A DNA stretch of 64,000 nt from Planctobacterium marinum (GCF_020687805.1 NZ_JAJEWQ010000002.1:62001-126000); one strand, 5' to 3'. Counted from the first letter of the stretch, positions 11,414 to 21,313 are shown. Numbers and translations are program-made. The notes: generated by a model from the sequence alone, not told the origin.

Positions 11414-13813
11414 ATGTCGTCAAAACCAGAACAGCAACCCAATCCGGTTGAGCAAGTTCAATCCCAGCAACTGGATTCCTGGGCGGAAAGGGCTGCCCGT
11501 TGGATTTCTCAATACGGCGCAACCAAAAGCACCCTGGTGCTGTTTCTGTTTAGTCTGGTGGTGACTTCCATAGGTTCATTTATTATTCGCTTTGTTATCG
11601 GCGCGCATATTGAGCTGGAGGATTTGATCACGGCGATCGTGCTGACCTGCACCGTGGCGCCAATGGTATTTTTAGTGTTTAGTGCCCTGGTTAAACAGTT
11701 GGAAGTATCCCGGCAAAAAATGCAATCTGCGGTTGCCGAAATGGAGCGGATGCGGGAGGCAGACATCCGTCTGCATCAGGAGCTACAAAATAATATTCAT
11801 CAACTCAATAAAGAAATAGAAACCCGTCAGCAGGCGCAACTGGACCGCGAGCGGGTGTTTGCTGAGCTGGAAAACCAGATGCACAACCGCACGGAAAAAG
11901 AAGAACAGGCCCTGCGCTATTCTATCTTGCTGCGCTCTATTATTGATGCCTCGCCGGACTTGATTTACTACCGCAACGAAGAAGGCAAATTTGCCGGTTG
12001 CAACCGGGTTGCCGAACAGATGACGGGTAAAACCGAAGAAGAGTTGATGGGGCTGACACCGCATCAGGTTTACGATGAAGAGCTTGCCCGTCAGGTGGTG
12101 ATGAGTGACAACGAAGTACTGGAAAGTAATGCCAGTATTACCGAAGAACTATGGCTGCGCTTTGCTGACGGTCGCCGTCGCTATTATGAAATGCGCAAGG
12201 TGCCGTTTTTTGATCCCAAAGGCAACCGTTTAGGCTTGCTGGCCTTTGGTCGTGATATTACAGAGCGCAAGCAAGCTGCCGACGCGGTGAAAAAAGCCAG
12301 TAAAGATAAAACAGCATTTATTGCCACCATTAGCCATGAATTACGTACGCCGCTAAACGGTATTGTTGGTCTGAGCCGCATGCTGCGGGATACTCAGCTC
12401 AACAAGGAACAATTTAACTGGGTCAGCACCATTTATGCCAGTGCCATCACCCTGGGCAACATCTTCAACGATATTATTGACCTGGATAAAATCGAACGGG
12501 ACAGACTGGAACTGCAGCTTAAAACCGTTAATCTGAAAGAGTTTTCTCTGGAGCTGGGCAGTATCATCGAATTACTGGCGGCCGATAAAGGCCTGAGCTT
12601 TAAATCCCATCTGATCGAACCCATTCCACCCTTTCTGGAAGTAGACGGTACCCGCCTGCGCCAGATTTTATGGAACCTGCTGTTTAATGCTGTGAAGTTT
12701 ACCCCGCAGGGCCATGTCAGTCTGACCATTGAAGCATCGATGCCGGAGGACGGCATTTCACTGGTGAAGTTTAAGATCACCGATACCGGGGTGGGGATAC
12801 CGCAGGAAGAACTGGAAAAGATCTTCGCCATGTATTACCAGGTAGACCATCCCAACCATAAAAGCGCTACCGGCACCGGCATTGGTCTGGCGATTTGTCA
12901 GCAGATGGTGTCTATGATGAAAGGCCATATCTCAGTAAACAGCGTACTGGGTGAAGGTACCTGTTTTACCGTTGAGTTGCCGCTGGCGGTAAGTTCTCAG
13001 GGCATACGCACGCAACAGTTGATGACGCGCTCGCTGGATATCCTGTTGGTAGAAGACATTCAACTTAACGTTATGGTGGCCAAGGCGCTGTTGGAAAAAT
13101 TAGGGCAAAAAGTGTCGGTGGCCATGACCGGCGAAGACGCGTTGGAGCAGGTGCGCAATCATCATTATGATCTCATATTGCTGGATATTCAGTTGCCCGA
13201 CATGAACGGTTTCGAAGTGGCTTCCATTTTGTGTAAAGAAGGGTTGATCAAAAATACCCGGGTGGTGGCACTGACCGCAAACGTGATTAAAACCCGTCAG
13301 GAATATCTGGATAACGGCATGGATGACGTTATCGCTAAACCTATTAAAAAGAGCCGGGTGATTGAGGTGTTTAACCAGTTGTTTGCTGAAAGTGAGCCAC
13401 AACAGGCCAGCGCTGCACTGCCGGAACCCGGTGTTACCCCTGATAAGCACTTACATGCGGCACTGGATATGGAACTACTGGAAATGCTGCTGGATACCAT
13501 AGGTATCGACATGATGCAAAACAGCCTGACGGTGTTTGAGCAAATGATGCCAAATTATCTGGAACTGCTGCAACTGAGTTTAAGTGCCAAGGAAAAATCC
13601 GAAGTGTGCAGCCATGCCCACAAAATTAAGGGCGCGGCCGGATCTGTAGGCCTGTCAGCTGTGCAAAAGATTGCCAATAAAATCCAGCAGGGAGATCATC
13701 CTGCCTGGTGGCAAAATGTCTATGATTGGGTCGAAGAGTTGCAACAAGCCTATGGGCACGATTTGCAAAAACTGAAAGACTGGATGGCCGCTCAGGACAA
13801 TGACATTGACTAA
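11414..13813 (+). CDS. arcB: Aerobic respiration control tripartite sensor kinase ArcB
   Basis: 799 residues from the ATG at 11414; a TTG six bases upstream is in frame but less likely. Order: two membrane helices (about 40-100), coiled coil, PAS with SPDLIYYRNEEGKFAGCNR, HisKA with His about 308 in ISHELRTPLNGIVGLSR, HATPase (DTGVGIPQEELEKIFAMYYQV), receiver with Asp about 591 (LILLDIQLPDMNG), and a C-terminal Hpt with His about 736 (HKIKGAAGSVGL). This matches E. coli ArcB almost motif by motif. It senses quinone redox state and phosphorylates ArcA. The first redox cysteine is kept (Cys196) but the second position is Tyr257. Neighbouring gltB supports orthology. Confidence 0.93.
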   Translation: MSSKPEQQPNPVEQVQSQQLDSWAERAARWISQYGATKSTLVLFLFSLVVTSIGSFIIRFVIGAHIELEDLITAIVLTCTVAPMVFLVFSALVKQLEVSRQKMQSAVAEMERMREADIRLHQELQNNIHQLNKEIETRQQAQLDRERVFAELENQMHNRTEKEEQALRYSILLRSIIDASPDLIYYRNEEGKFAGCNRVAEQMTGKTEEELMGLTPHQVYDEELARQVVMSDNEVLESNASITEELWLRFADGRRRYYEMRKVPFFDPKGNRLGLLAFGRDITERKQAADAVKKASKDKTAFIATISHELRTPLNGIVGLSRMLRDTQLNKEQFNWVSTIYASAITLGNIFNDIIDLDKIERDRLELQLKTVNLKEFSLELGSIIELLAADKGLSFKSHLIEPIPPFLEVDGTRLRQILWNLLFNAVKFTPQGHVSLTIEASMPEDGISLVKFKITDTGVGIPQEELEKIFAMYYQVDHPNHKSATGTGIGLAICQQMVSMMKGHISVNSVLGEGTCFTVELPLAVSSQGIRTQQLMTRSLDILLVEDIQLNVMVAKALLEKLGQKVSVAMTGEDALEQVRNHHYDLILLDIQLPDMNGFEVASILCKEGLIKNTRVVALTANVIKTRQEYLDNGMDDVIAKPIKKSRVIEVFNQLFAESEPQQASAALPEPGVTPDKHLHAALDMELLEMLLDTIGIDMMQNSLTVFEQMMPNYLELLQLSLSAKEKSEVCSHAHKIKGAAGSVGLSAVQKIANKIQQGDHPAWWQNVYDWVEELQQAYGHDLQKLKDWMAAQDNDID

Positions 13814-13828
13814 GCCGTGGCGCGTTTA

Positions 13829-13859
13829 AGCAAGGGACGGGCAAGCACCTTCTCTTGCT
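13829..13859 (+). terminator. Hairpin after arcB, possible terminator
   Basis: AGCAAGGGACGG (13829-13840) pairs with CCTTCTCTTGCT (13848-13859) with one mismatch and one wobble. No T-run follows, so it may act only as an mRNA 3' stabiliser. Confidence 0.4.
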
Positions 13860-13959
13860 CAGTCGCTTCGAATCACAATTAAAGCGCCTCTGTTGTTTGT
13901 AATCTATTTGTTAAACGTTTATAACAATGCGCTCTGTTGCATGGGCTGAGTGCTGAGTT

Positions 13960-15732
13960 ATGTTCCGAAGCATCACATTTATTATCTGGTTGTGCTATTT
14001 GATCCTGGTGGGGCTCCTGTCTTACTCGATTGCTGTGACTTCCGAAAAAAATCGCGCCGACCAGCAGATTTCAGATGTTGCCAGTCGCCTTGGAATAGAG
14101 CTGGATAAATTCCGCACTTTACCCCGGGTACTGGTGTTGCACCCTGTCATTGTCGAAGCCCTGCATGCTCCCACTGCCGCGACACTGAATAAAGCCAACC
14201 AACTGCTGCAAACTTATAACACCCATCTGGCCAGTGATGCAGTGTACCTTTTGTCGGCAAGCGGCATGACCGTTGCATCGAGTAATTGGCACGAGCCGGA
14301 TAGTTTTGTGGGCAATGATTACGGATTTCGACCCTACTTTCAGCAGGCCATTGAAGGGACGGACGGCAACTATTTTGCTTTGGGTACTGTGTCGGGTAAA
14401 CGCGGCTATTACTTTTCGTTTCCGGTGCGCGATGCCGGGCTTATCATTGGTGTTATGGTGGTCAAAGTGGCGCTGAGCGTGATTGAAGACAATGACATTA
14501 ACAGTGGCTTCGAACTCTTACTCACCGACAATCACGGTGTCATTTTCTACAGCTCTAACCCGCAGTGGAATTATTCTTCATTGGTGTCATTGGCACCGGA
14601 TGTAGAAGCTGAATTGATCCGTCAAAAGCAATATGGCGCAGGCCCCCTGGCCGTATTAACCGACCACAATGACTTACCGTCACTACTACAGCAGTCCGAA
14701 GTGACGCTGCCCAATCAGGTTGCCGACACCAGCTATCTGGTGGCTTATAAAGTGATGAATCAGGTGGGTTGGCACTTGCTGGCATTAACGCCCCGAAGTC
14801 AGGTGTTTGTGTTGGTTATGTGGACCCTGCTGGCGGCCAGTGCCTTGTTTATTTTAATTGCTTTGCTGAGCCTGTATTGGCGGCGGCATCTGATCGCCCA
14901 GCGTCAGTTAGCTCAGGTTAATGAACAACTTGAACAACGGGTAGAGAAGCGCACAGCCGAATTGCGCCAGACTAATATTGCGCTGGTGGATACAATCGAT
15001 AAACAGGCCCTGACCGAACAACGCTTAAAAGAAACCCAAAATGAGCTAATTCAGGCCGGTAAACTGGCACTGCTGGGGGAATTGTCTGCCAGTATTAATC
15101 ACGAGTTAAACCAGCCCTTAACGGCGTTACTGACATACAGTGAAACGCTGCTGCTGATGCTTAAAAAAGGTCGTACCGATGGCATTGAACAAACCATCGA
15201 AGAAATTATTAAGCTGACCCGCATGATGGCGAAGATAGTCGCACAATACAAACTGTTTGCGCGCAAATCGGCAGGCAGGGTGGGGCCGGTTGATTTGCAG
15301 GAAACCGTGCGTGCTTCGCTGGCGATACTGGAGAGTAAAATTCAAAAAATGCAGGCTGAAATTCAGATTCAGCAAAGCGATTCTGGCTTACAGGTGATGG
15401 CTGAATCGGTGCCGTTGGAGCAGGTTCTGGTTAACCTGATCAACAATGGCTTGCAGGCTCAGGAAAGTTGCCAGGCGGTAAAACTCAGTATCACCGTTGA
15501 AGCTATGCCACAACAGGTACGTATTAGTGTCCGGGATTATGGTCCGGGTCTTGAACCGGGTAATCCCAATCGGGTGTTTGAACCTTTTTACACAACTAAA
15601 GGACGAGGGTTGGGGTTGGGATTAACTATTTCTCAGCGCATTATTGAGTCTTTTAACGGTACCATAACCGCGCAGCAGCACCCCGAGGGCGGTGCGATGT
15701 TTTCTCTAATTTTGCCCAGGAGCATGGCGTGA
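13960..15732 (+). CDS. dctB: C4-dicarboxylate sensor histidine kinase DctB
   Basis: 590 residues. An N-terminal membrane helix (about 5-27) is followed by a large periplasmic double-Cache/PAS-like domain with the marker sequences SNWHEPDSFVGNDYGFRPYF and GKRGYYFSFPV, which contact succinate/malate in the DctB family. A second helix lies at about 283-305, then a coiled coil, a HisKA with His about 380 (SINHELNQPLTALLTYSETLL) and an HATPase (NNGLQAQ, GRGLGLGLTIS). It should phosphorylate DctD, whose gene overlaps it by 4 bp. Length equals that of characterised DctB. The genes downstream of dctD are the likely targets. Confidence 0.92.
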   Translation: MFRSITFIIWLCYLILVGLLSYSIAVTSEKNRADQQISDVASRLGIELDKFRTLPRVLVLHPVIVEALHAPTAATLNKANQLLQTYNTHLASDAVYLLSASGMTVASSNWHEPDSFVGNDYGFRPYFQQAIEGTDGNYFALGTVSGKRGYYFSFPVRDAGLIIGVMVVKVALSVIEDNDINSGFELLLTDNHGVIFYSSNPQWNYSSLVSLAPDVEAELIRQKQYGAGPLAVLTDHNDLPSLLQQSEVTLPNQVADTSYLVAYKVMNQVGWHLLALTPRSQVFVLVMWTLLAASALFILIALLSLYWRRHLIAQRQLAQVNEQLEQRVEKRTAELRQTNIALVDTIDKQALTEQRLKETQNELIQAGKLALLGELSASINHELNQPLTALLTYSETLLLMLKKGRTDGIEQTIEEIIKLTRMMAKIVAQYKLFARKSAGRVGPVDLQETVRASLAILESKIQKMQAEIQIQQSDSGLQVMAESVPLEQVLVNLINNGLQAQESCQAVKLSITVEAMPQQVRISVRDYGPGLEPGNPNRVFEPFYTTKGRGLGLGLTISQRIIESFNGTITAQQHPEGGAMFSLILPRSMA

Positions 15733-17084
15733 GCGCAATGACCTTACCTATTTATATAATTGACGATGAACCTACCATTTTGCGTTCGCTGCAACAGTTG
15801 TTGCAGCTGGAGGGATACAAGGTTGATGTGTTTACTGACGCCCGCGAAGCCATGCGCAAACTGGAACCGGACTTTAACGGCGTATTGATTTCCGATATCA
15901 ATATGCCAGGAATGGATGGCGTTGCGTTCTTGCGCGAAGCGCTAAAGCTGGATCCGGAGCTTTCCATTGTGATGCTTACCGGGCATGGTGATATTTCTAC
16001 AGCGGTAGAATCGATGCGCCTGGGAGCCTATGATTTTATCGAAAAGCCATTTTCCAATGAGCACATTCTGGACGTTATCAAACGCGCGGGTGAAAAACGT
16101 GCATTGGTACTGGAAAACCGAGAACTGAAAAACGAACTGGATGCGCAAGCCGGTGCTGGTCCGCGAATTTTAGGGCATACCACTAAAATCAAAGCCCTGC
16201 GGCGCATACTTCTGCAGATACGGGATATCCCGGCAGATGTCCTGATCAAAGGCGAAACCGGAGCCGGAAAGGATCTGGTTGCGCGCTTTTTGCACTACAA
16301 CAGCAAACGACAAAATGAGAACTTTGTGGCAATCAATTGTGGTGCCATTCCTGAATCCATGATTGAAAGTGAATTGTTTGGGTTTGAGGCTGGTGCCTTT
16401 ACCAGCGCCCAGAAAAAGCGGGTGGGAAAAATCGAACACGCCAATGGCGGTACGTTTTTTCTGGATGAAATCGAAAGTATGCCCATGGCACTGCAGATAA
16501 AGCTGTTGCGGGTACTGGAAGACAGACGGATTGAACCGCTGGGCTCCAATCGTCAGGTTGAGCTGGATATTCGGGTAATCGCCGCCGCTAAAGTGGATTT
16601 ACTGGAGTTGGTGGAAAAAGGCGAGTTTCGCGAAGATCTGTACTATCGACTCAATGTGATCAACGTGGAGATACCGCCGTTAAGGGAGCGCAAAGAAGAC
16701 ATATCGCTGTTGTTTCAACATTTTGCCGCTATTGCCAGTACCCGTTTTCACACGGACGCCCCGCGCCTGACCAACGAGCAACTGCTTCGCCTGCAGCAAC
16801 ACAACTGGCCGGGAAACATCCGGGAATTGCGTAATGCCGCAGAACGCTTTGTTCTGATGGGAGGACAAACGGCGTTTGATGATGGGACGCCAGGCGTTGA
16901 AAATGACAAGCTGACACTGGTTGAAAAAGTCGCCCATTATGAAAGACAGCTACTTCAGGAATCATTGCGGGCCAATGAAGGGCGACTGACCGATGTACAA
17001 CAGCACCTGGGATTACCCCGTAAAACCCTCTATGACAAAATGCGCAAACACGGCCTGGACAAAGGGGATTATAAGTTACCCTGA
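15729..17084 (+). CDS. dctD: Sigma-54-dependent response regulator DctD
   Basis: 451 residues: receiver (Asp in LISDINMPGMDG), AAA+ domain with Walker A GETGAGKD, Walker B GGTFFLDEIE and a C-terminal Fis-type helix-turn-helix (LTDVQQHLGLPRKTLYDKMRKHGL). The GTG start overlaps the dctB stop; an ATG nine bases later is an alternative. The sigma-54-contacting loop reads GAFTSA where the family norm is GAFTGA. The promoter and operators just downstream (17108-17248) fit DctD as the direct activator of the following operon. Confidence 0.92.
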   Translation: MSAMTLPIYIIDDEPTILRSLQQLLQLEGYKVDVFTDAREAMRKLEPDFNGVLISDINMPGMDGVAFLREALKLDPELSIVMLTGHGDISTAVESMRLGAYDFIEKPFSNEHILDVIKRAGEKRALVLENRELKNELDAQAGAGPRILGHTTKIKALRRILLQIRDIPADVLIKGETGAGKDLVARFLHYNSKRQNENFVAINCGAIPESMIESELFGFEAGAFTSAQKKRVGKIEHANGGTFFLDEIESMPMALQIKLLRVLEDRRIEPLGSNRQVELDIRVIAAAKVDLLELVEKGEFREDLYYRLNVINVEIPPLRERKEDISLLFQHFAAIASTRFHTDAPRLTNEQLLRLQQHNWPGNIRELRNAAERFVLMGGQTAFDDGTPGVENDKLTLVEKVAHYERQLLQESLRANEGRLTDVQQHLGLPRKTLYDKMRKHGLDKGDYKLP

Positions 17085-17107
17085 TTCCTATTTGTTAATG
17101 GAAGGTA

Positions 17108-17160
17108 ATGGGTGGATGTTCACCCATTTACAAAAATGTAACGTGTGGGAGTTCACCCAA
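17108..17160. promoter_or_regulatory. Tandem upstream activating sites, probably for DctD
   Basis: Site 1 (17108-17127) is a perfect inverted repeat ATGGGTG-N6-CACCCAT. Site 2 (17141-17160, ACGTGTGGGAGTTCACCCAA) is a weaker copy sharing GTTCACCCA. Their starts are 33 bp apart, about three helical turns. They lie 75-125 bp upstream of the sigma-54 promoter, which is the usual place for bacterial enhancer-binding proteins. Assignment to DctD rests on position. Confidence 0.75.
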
Positions 17161-17231
17161 AAAGCCAGGTGAAATAAAGTTCTCTATATTTAACTAATTG
17201 AAAAACAACAATAAAAAGCTATTTTTTTGGA

Positions 17232-17248
17232 TTGGCAAAGTCTTTGCA
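17232..17248 (+). promoter_or_regulatory. Sigma-54 (-24/-12) promoter
   Basis: TTGGCAAAGTCTTTGCA holds the GG (17234-17235) and GC (17246-17247) doublets separated by exactly ten bases. This agrees closely with the TTGGCACG-N4-TTGCA consensus. It sits about 100 bp before the TonB-receptor start and downstream of two palindromic activator sites. Confidence 0.85.
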
Positions 17249-17346
17249 ATTGTTGCTTTGATGTTAATGCGTGATGATTCGCCCTAAGCGCCACGCTGCA
17301 TTGTCTGAAGACCCATAGGACACACTTTTAACGTTAAGGTAAAACA

Positions 17347-20300
17347 ATGATTAATAAAATTACCCAGGTTATTCGCTACGACCGCTTGCTGACCTCCACT
17401 TGCATGTTAGCGGTAGCATCATCTCTGAGTATGGCTGTAGCCGCACAAACCGCTGAAGAACAAGACAAAGATATTGAAAAGATTGCCGTGGTGGGCTCGC
17501 AAATAAAAGGTGCGGAAATAAGTGAAGCATTAGCCGTATCGCAACTGAGCGCTGAAGATATCGCCACCATGGGAGTTGATTCCGGTGATGAATTGTTGCA
17601 GCTGATCCCGGAAAATGGCCAAAACTTTTTTAATGAGGCCGGCAATATCAGCGGTGGTGTCAATGCCGCGCGCGGTGATGTGGGGGCGTTTAACCTGAGA
17701 AATATCGGGACAGGTAATACATTGGTATTGCTCAATGGTCGTCGCATGGTGAATTCCGCGGCTTATCAAACCGAAGTGGTTGGTGGCAGCTTTGTACCGG
17801 TGAATACTGTGAACTCTCAAACTATCCCGGTGTTTGGTGCTAAACGGGTAGAAGTTTTGCGCGATGGAGCGTCAGCTATCTATGGTGCCGATGCCGTCGC
17901 AGGTGTCGTGAATACGGTTACCCCTACCGATTTTGTCGGGTTTGATGTACGGGTAAAATGGCAGGAGTATGAGAACCTGCCTCGCAATGATCAAACGCTG
18001 TCCATGCATTGGGGTAAAGACATCAATGATGGCAAAACCAATATCGGGGTGATTTTCAACTATTATCAGCGAGATCGCGTTAATTCACAGGACGATCCCC
18101 GCTGGTCCAATGCTGACCTGACGGATCGATTATCTCCGGATTCACCCTGGTATGGTCACTCTGAGTTTGATTCTACCAGTGCCAACTCATTGTATGGTCA
18201 GTTTGATATTATGGATCGGGTGGCAGCTTCTAATCCGCTGCGCACTGAAGGCTTGGTCGATGGCAGCGGCGAATTTGAAACTTTCCCCTCCGGTGATGCC
18301 CGATGTGTTTGGGAGCTGGGCAATGGCCTTTGCGCAGCACCAGACGGGCAGGGCACAGAGCGTTACAACATGAATCTGGATCGCGACCTGACCTCTGAGC
18401 TGGAGCGCACCAATGTTTTCATCAATATTAATCACACTTTCGAAAACGGTTGGGAAGCCTTTACCGAAATCATGGGTTATAAGTCCGATACTAATCTGAG
18501 ACGTCACCCGACAGCTTCGTTTTCCTCCTCTAAATTAATTGTGGCGGCTGATAATTACTACAATCCCTTTGGTCCGTGTGGTTCACCCAACAGGTTGGAC
18601 AATCCGGCAGTCATGGAGGGAGTACCCTGCGAGGGGCTGGCACTGGAAATTGATAACTACCGCTTTGCTGAATTGCCGCGTATTGTTGATAACTCGGGTG
18701 AAACCTATCGTTTTCTGCAAGGACTACGGGGTTATCTGGGGAACTGGGATTGGGAAACCGCGGTTTCCTATTCGAAAGGTACTAAAGATGATGTCACCCA
18801 CAACCGTGTTTCCAATACGCTGATGCAGGAAGCGCTGAACGATACCACTGCAGCCGCTTATAATCCTTTTGCTGTCGGCGTTGATTCCAATATCGAACGG
18901 GCATTGATAGATGTGTATCGCAAAAGTGAATCAGAGTTAACCACGTTTGATTTCAAAGTTTCCAATGCTGATCTGTTCGAATTACCCGCCGGCGCTGTAG
19001 GTTTCGTTGCTGGTGTCGAATGGCGCGAAGAGTCATTTAAAGATGATCGCGATCCACGCCTGGATGGCACTATTCAGTTTATCGATGATGATGGTGATAC
19101 CTATCCGTTTGTGTCTGATGTCGTGAATTCCAGTCCTACGCCGGATAATAAAGGCAGTCGCAATGTCAGTTCGTTGTTTGCTGAATTCCAGATCCCAATT
19201 TTGGACAATCTGGATTTGCAACTGGCTGCGCGTTACGAGAACTTTTCCGATGTTGGCGATACCACAGTAGGCAAAGTGGCCTTTGGTTACCGACCCTTTG
19301 AACCTGTGTTGTTGCGTGGCTCCTGGTCTGAAGCTTTCCGGGCCCCGAATCTGGTTACTATCAATGAAGAAATCGTCGCGCGCACCCAAACCCGCACTGA
19401 CTATGCTTGTTTGTATGCGGCTGAAAATGGCGGGGACCCTGACCAGGACGCATTAGATTGCAATTATTCGCTGCAACGCATAGCCCAGGGCAGCGAAGAT
19501 CTGCAACCTGAAAAATCGGACAACACCTCTGTGGGTATTGTTGTTGAGCCGCTGGAAGGGTTAGCGATCACTCTGGATTACTGGAGCATCAAGAAAAAAG
19601 ACACCATTGGTCTGCTTGGCGAGGAAAACCATTCTTTGCTGGACCTTCTGTACCGTCTGGAACAGGGCACGGCAAATTGTGAAGGTGCGACATTTAATTC
19701 AGCCGTAAATCGCGGTGATATCGATCCGGATGAAGCGGCATTTTATAACGCCGCAGGTATCTGTGCTGCGGGTCAGATCAACTACATAGACGACCGGTAC
19801 GCCAATTTAGATACCCGTACCGTGTCAGGGCATGATTTAGGTGTGTACTACACCTTGCGCTCTGATTTTGGTCGATTCAAGCTGGATTACAATGCCTCCT
19901 TCCTGGATAAATTTGAGCAGGAAGCGGGGGGCGTCGCACAACAACTGGTGCAGGCGCAGGCCGATGGCATACTGCCGGCGCATTTCCCGGTGATGGGCTT
20001 TGATGATCTGGTGCGCCGCAATGGCAACCAAAAAGAAAAACACAGCCTGCGCATGACCTGGCGTAAAGATGCCTATGGTGCATCGCTCTCTGCCTACCGA
20101 ATTGGTAGTTTTTATCAGGCAGAGCTGACACTGGAAGACGGCACCCGCTACAACATACCGGCCATGACGACTTTTGATGCCACCGTGGACTACACCGCGC
20201 AAATTCATGAAGTTGACACACGCTTCCGGTTGGGGGTGAAAAACCTGACGGATGAACGCGCTCCTTTGGCGGCATCCAGCTTTGGTTACTTTGAAGATGC

Positions 20301-20352
20301 CCATCAGGATTATGGACGTTATTTCTATCTGGACGTACGCGCCAGCTTCTGA
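17347..20352 (+). CDS. TonB-dependent outer-membrane receptor
   Basis: 1001 residues with a signal peptide (cleavage probably after SMAVAA). A TonB-box-like IEKIAVVG stretch comes next, then a plug domain (LLQLIPENGQNFFNEAG, FNLRNIGTGNTLVLLNGRRM, GAKRVEVLRDGASAIYGADAVAGVVN) and a beta-barrel ending in the aromatic terminus YFYLDVRASF. Several extracellular loops carry closely paired cysteines (for example CVWELGNGLC), suggesting loop disulfides. It is the first gene after the sigma-54 promoter and DctD sites, and an esterase, a dicarboxylate symporter and malic enzyme follow. The imported ligand is therefore probably a larger dicarboxylate-containing compound. Ligand identity is inference. 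Confidence 0.93.
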   Translation: MINKITQVIRYDRLLTSTCMLAVASSLSMAVAAQTAEEQDKDIEKIAVVGSQIKGAEISEALAVSQLSAEDIATMGVDSGDELLQLIPENGQNFFNEAGNISGGVNAARGDVGAFNLRNIGTGNTLVLLNGRRMVNSAAYQTEVVGGSFVPVNTVNSQTIPVFGAKRVEVLRDGASAIYGADAVAGVVNTVTPTDFVGFDVRVKWQEYENLPRNDQTLSMHWGKDINDGKTNIGVIFNYYQRDRVNSQDDPRWSNADLTDRLSPDSPWYGHSEFDSTSANSLYGQFDIMDRVAASNPLRTEGLVDGSGEFETFPSGDARCVWELGNGLCAAPDGQGTERYNMNLDRDLTSELERTNVFININHTFENGWEAFTEIMGYKSDTNLRRHPTASFSSSKLIVAADNYYNPFGPCGSPNRLDNPAVMEGVPCEGLALEIDNYRFAELPRIVDNSGETYRFLQGLRGYLGNWDWETAVSYSKGTKDDVTHNRVSNTLMQEALNDTTAAAYNPFAVGVDSNIERALIDVYRKSESELTTFDFKVSNADLFELPAGAVGFVAGVEWREESFKDDRDPRLDGTIQFIDDDGDTYPFVSDVVNSSPTPDNKGSRNVSSLFAEFQIPILDNLDLQLAARYENFSDVGDTTVGKVAFGYRPFEPVLLRGSWSEAFRAPNLVTINEEIVARTQTRTDYACLYAAENGGDPDQDALDCNYSLQRIAQGSEDLQPEKSDNTSVGIVVEPLEGLAITLDYWSIKKKDTIGLLGEENHSLLDLLYRLEQGTANCEGATFNSAVNRGDIDPDEAAFYNAAGICAAGQINYIDDRYANLDTRTVSGHDLGVYYTLRSDFGRFKLDYNASFLDKFEQEAGGVAQQLVQAQADGILPAHFPVMGFDDLVRRNGNQKEKHSLRMTWRKDAYGASLSAYRIGSFYQAELTLEDGTRYNIPAMTTFDATVDYTAQIHEVDTRFRLGVKNLTDERAPLAASSFGYFEDAHQDYGRYFYLDVRASF

Positions 20353-20368
20353 TCCTTACAGCATAAAA

Positions 20369-20389
20369 CCGGCGTCACTCAGACGCCGG
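20369..20389 (+). other. Intercistronic hairpin after the receptor gene
   Basis: A perfect 8-bp GC-rich stem, CCGGCGTC-ACTCA-GACGCCGG, with no T-run. It sits between the receptor stop and the esterase start. It more likely protects the upstream message and sets receptor/enzyme ratio than ends transcription. Confidence 0.55.
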
Positions 20390-20414
20390 ATGTAATCCAT
20401 TAAAGAGAACGATT

Positions 20415-21308
20415 ATGATGAAAATGTTTTCCATGACGGCAGCGTTGTTGTTGCTGTCTGTTTTTCAAAGCGCTTGCGCGACGATACCCACGCAACCCTG
20501 GCAGGGGCGAGAGGTGGGCAATTACTCATTTACCCAATGGCCTGGCGGGAAAATCAACGTGGAGTTTATTGTTCCACAAGGGGCCGGTGAAGATACGCCG
20601 GTATTACTGGTTATTCCCGGAGCAAAACGCAACGCCGATGAATACCGTGATCAATGGCATGAACTGGCGTTAAAACACCAGTTTGTGGTGTTGGCTATTG
20701 GTTGTAGTTTGCAGGTTTGTGACAGTGAGTACTTATATAATCTGGGGGGGCTGACCGACCACCAGGGGCAACCGCAACCCGAAGCCATGCAGTTTTATTC
20801 GGTTCCTGAGTTGGTATTTGACGATTTTGTGCGCCGATTTGGCTCCGCGCAAACCCGGTTTGCGTTGTACGGGCATTCTGCCGGCGGCGGATTTGTACAT
20901 ACCTTTATGTTGAATCGCCCCAATGCGCCGGTATCTCAGGCGGTAGCGGCCAACCCGGCGTTTTTTACCATGCCGGATGAAAGCCCGTATCCTTTTGGAC
21001 TCGGCGGTACTGCGCATACGCCAGAGTCAGTTGATGTCTGGTTGCAACAACCTCTGACCATCATGTTAGGGGATCAGGACACCGGGCCTCGTACCAAGGC
21101 GCTCAGTAACAGTGCCAGGGCCAATGCTCAGGGACGCAACGTGTTTTCTCGTGGATTGCGGTTTTACGCCACAGTCATGAACACTGTGATAGAACGCAAT
21201 ATCGAATCCCCATGGCGCATCGACGTTGTACAGGGTGTCGGTCACAGCAGCACCAAAATGGTGCCCGGAGCCGTTCATTATCTGTTTCCGGAAATGCTGA
21301 AGGAGTAA
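20415..21308 (+). CDS. Exported alpha/beta-hydrolase (esterase/depolymerase-like)
   Basis: 297 residues. An N-terminal signal sequence ends near FQSACA; the Cys could be lipidated, although Q at -3 is unusual, or a signal-peptidase I site may be used. The mature part is an alpha/beta-hydrolase: a VLLVIPGAKRNADEY oxyanion region, nucleophile Ser in GHSAGGGF (about 157), a likely acid in MLGDQDTG (about 220) and His in VQGVGHSS (about 280). It resembles PHB-depolymerase/LpqC-type esterases. Four reading frames in a row share one sigma-54 promoter, and the next gene starts within 6 bp, so it likely frees a dicarboxylate from an ester in the periplasm. The substrate is not known. Confidence 0.8.
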   Translation: MMKMFSMTAALLLLSVFQSACATIPTQPWQGREVGNYSFTQWPGGKINVEFIVPQGAGEDTPVLLVIPGAKRNADEYRDQWHELALKHQFVVLAIGCSLQVCDSEYLYNLGGLTDHQGQPQPEAMQFYSVPELVFDDFVRRFGSAQTRFALYGHSAGGGFVHTFMLNRPNAPVSQAVAANPAFFTMPDESPYPFGLGGTAHTPESVDVWLQQPLTIMLGDQDTGPRTKALSNSARANAQGRNVFSRGLRFYATVMNTVIERNIESPWRIDVVQGVGHSSTKMVPGAVHYLFPEMLKE

Positions 21309-21313
21309 TGAGC

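Noticed and set aside
19837-20304. Minus-strand frames of 130-155 codons opposite the TonB receptor gene
   Set aside because: Antisense to a clearly coding barrel domain; no ribosome site or family.
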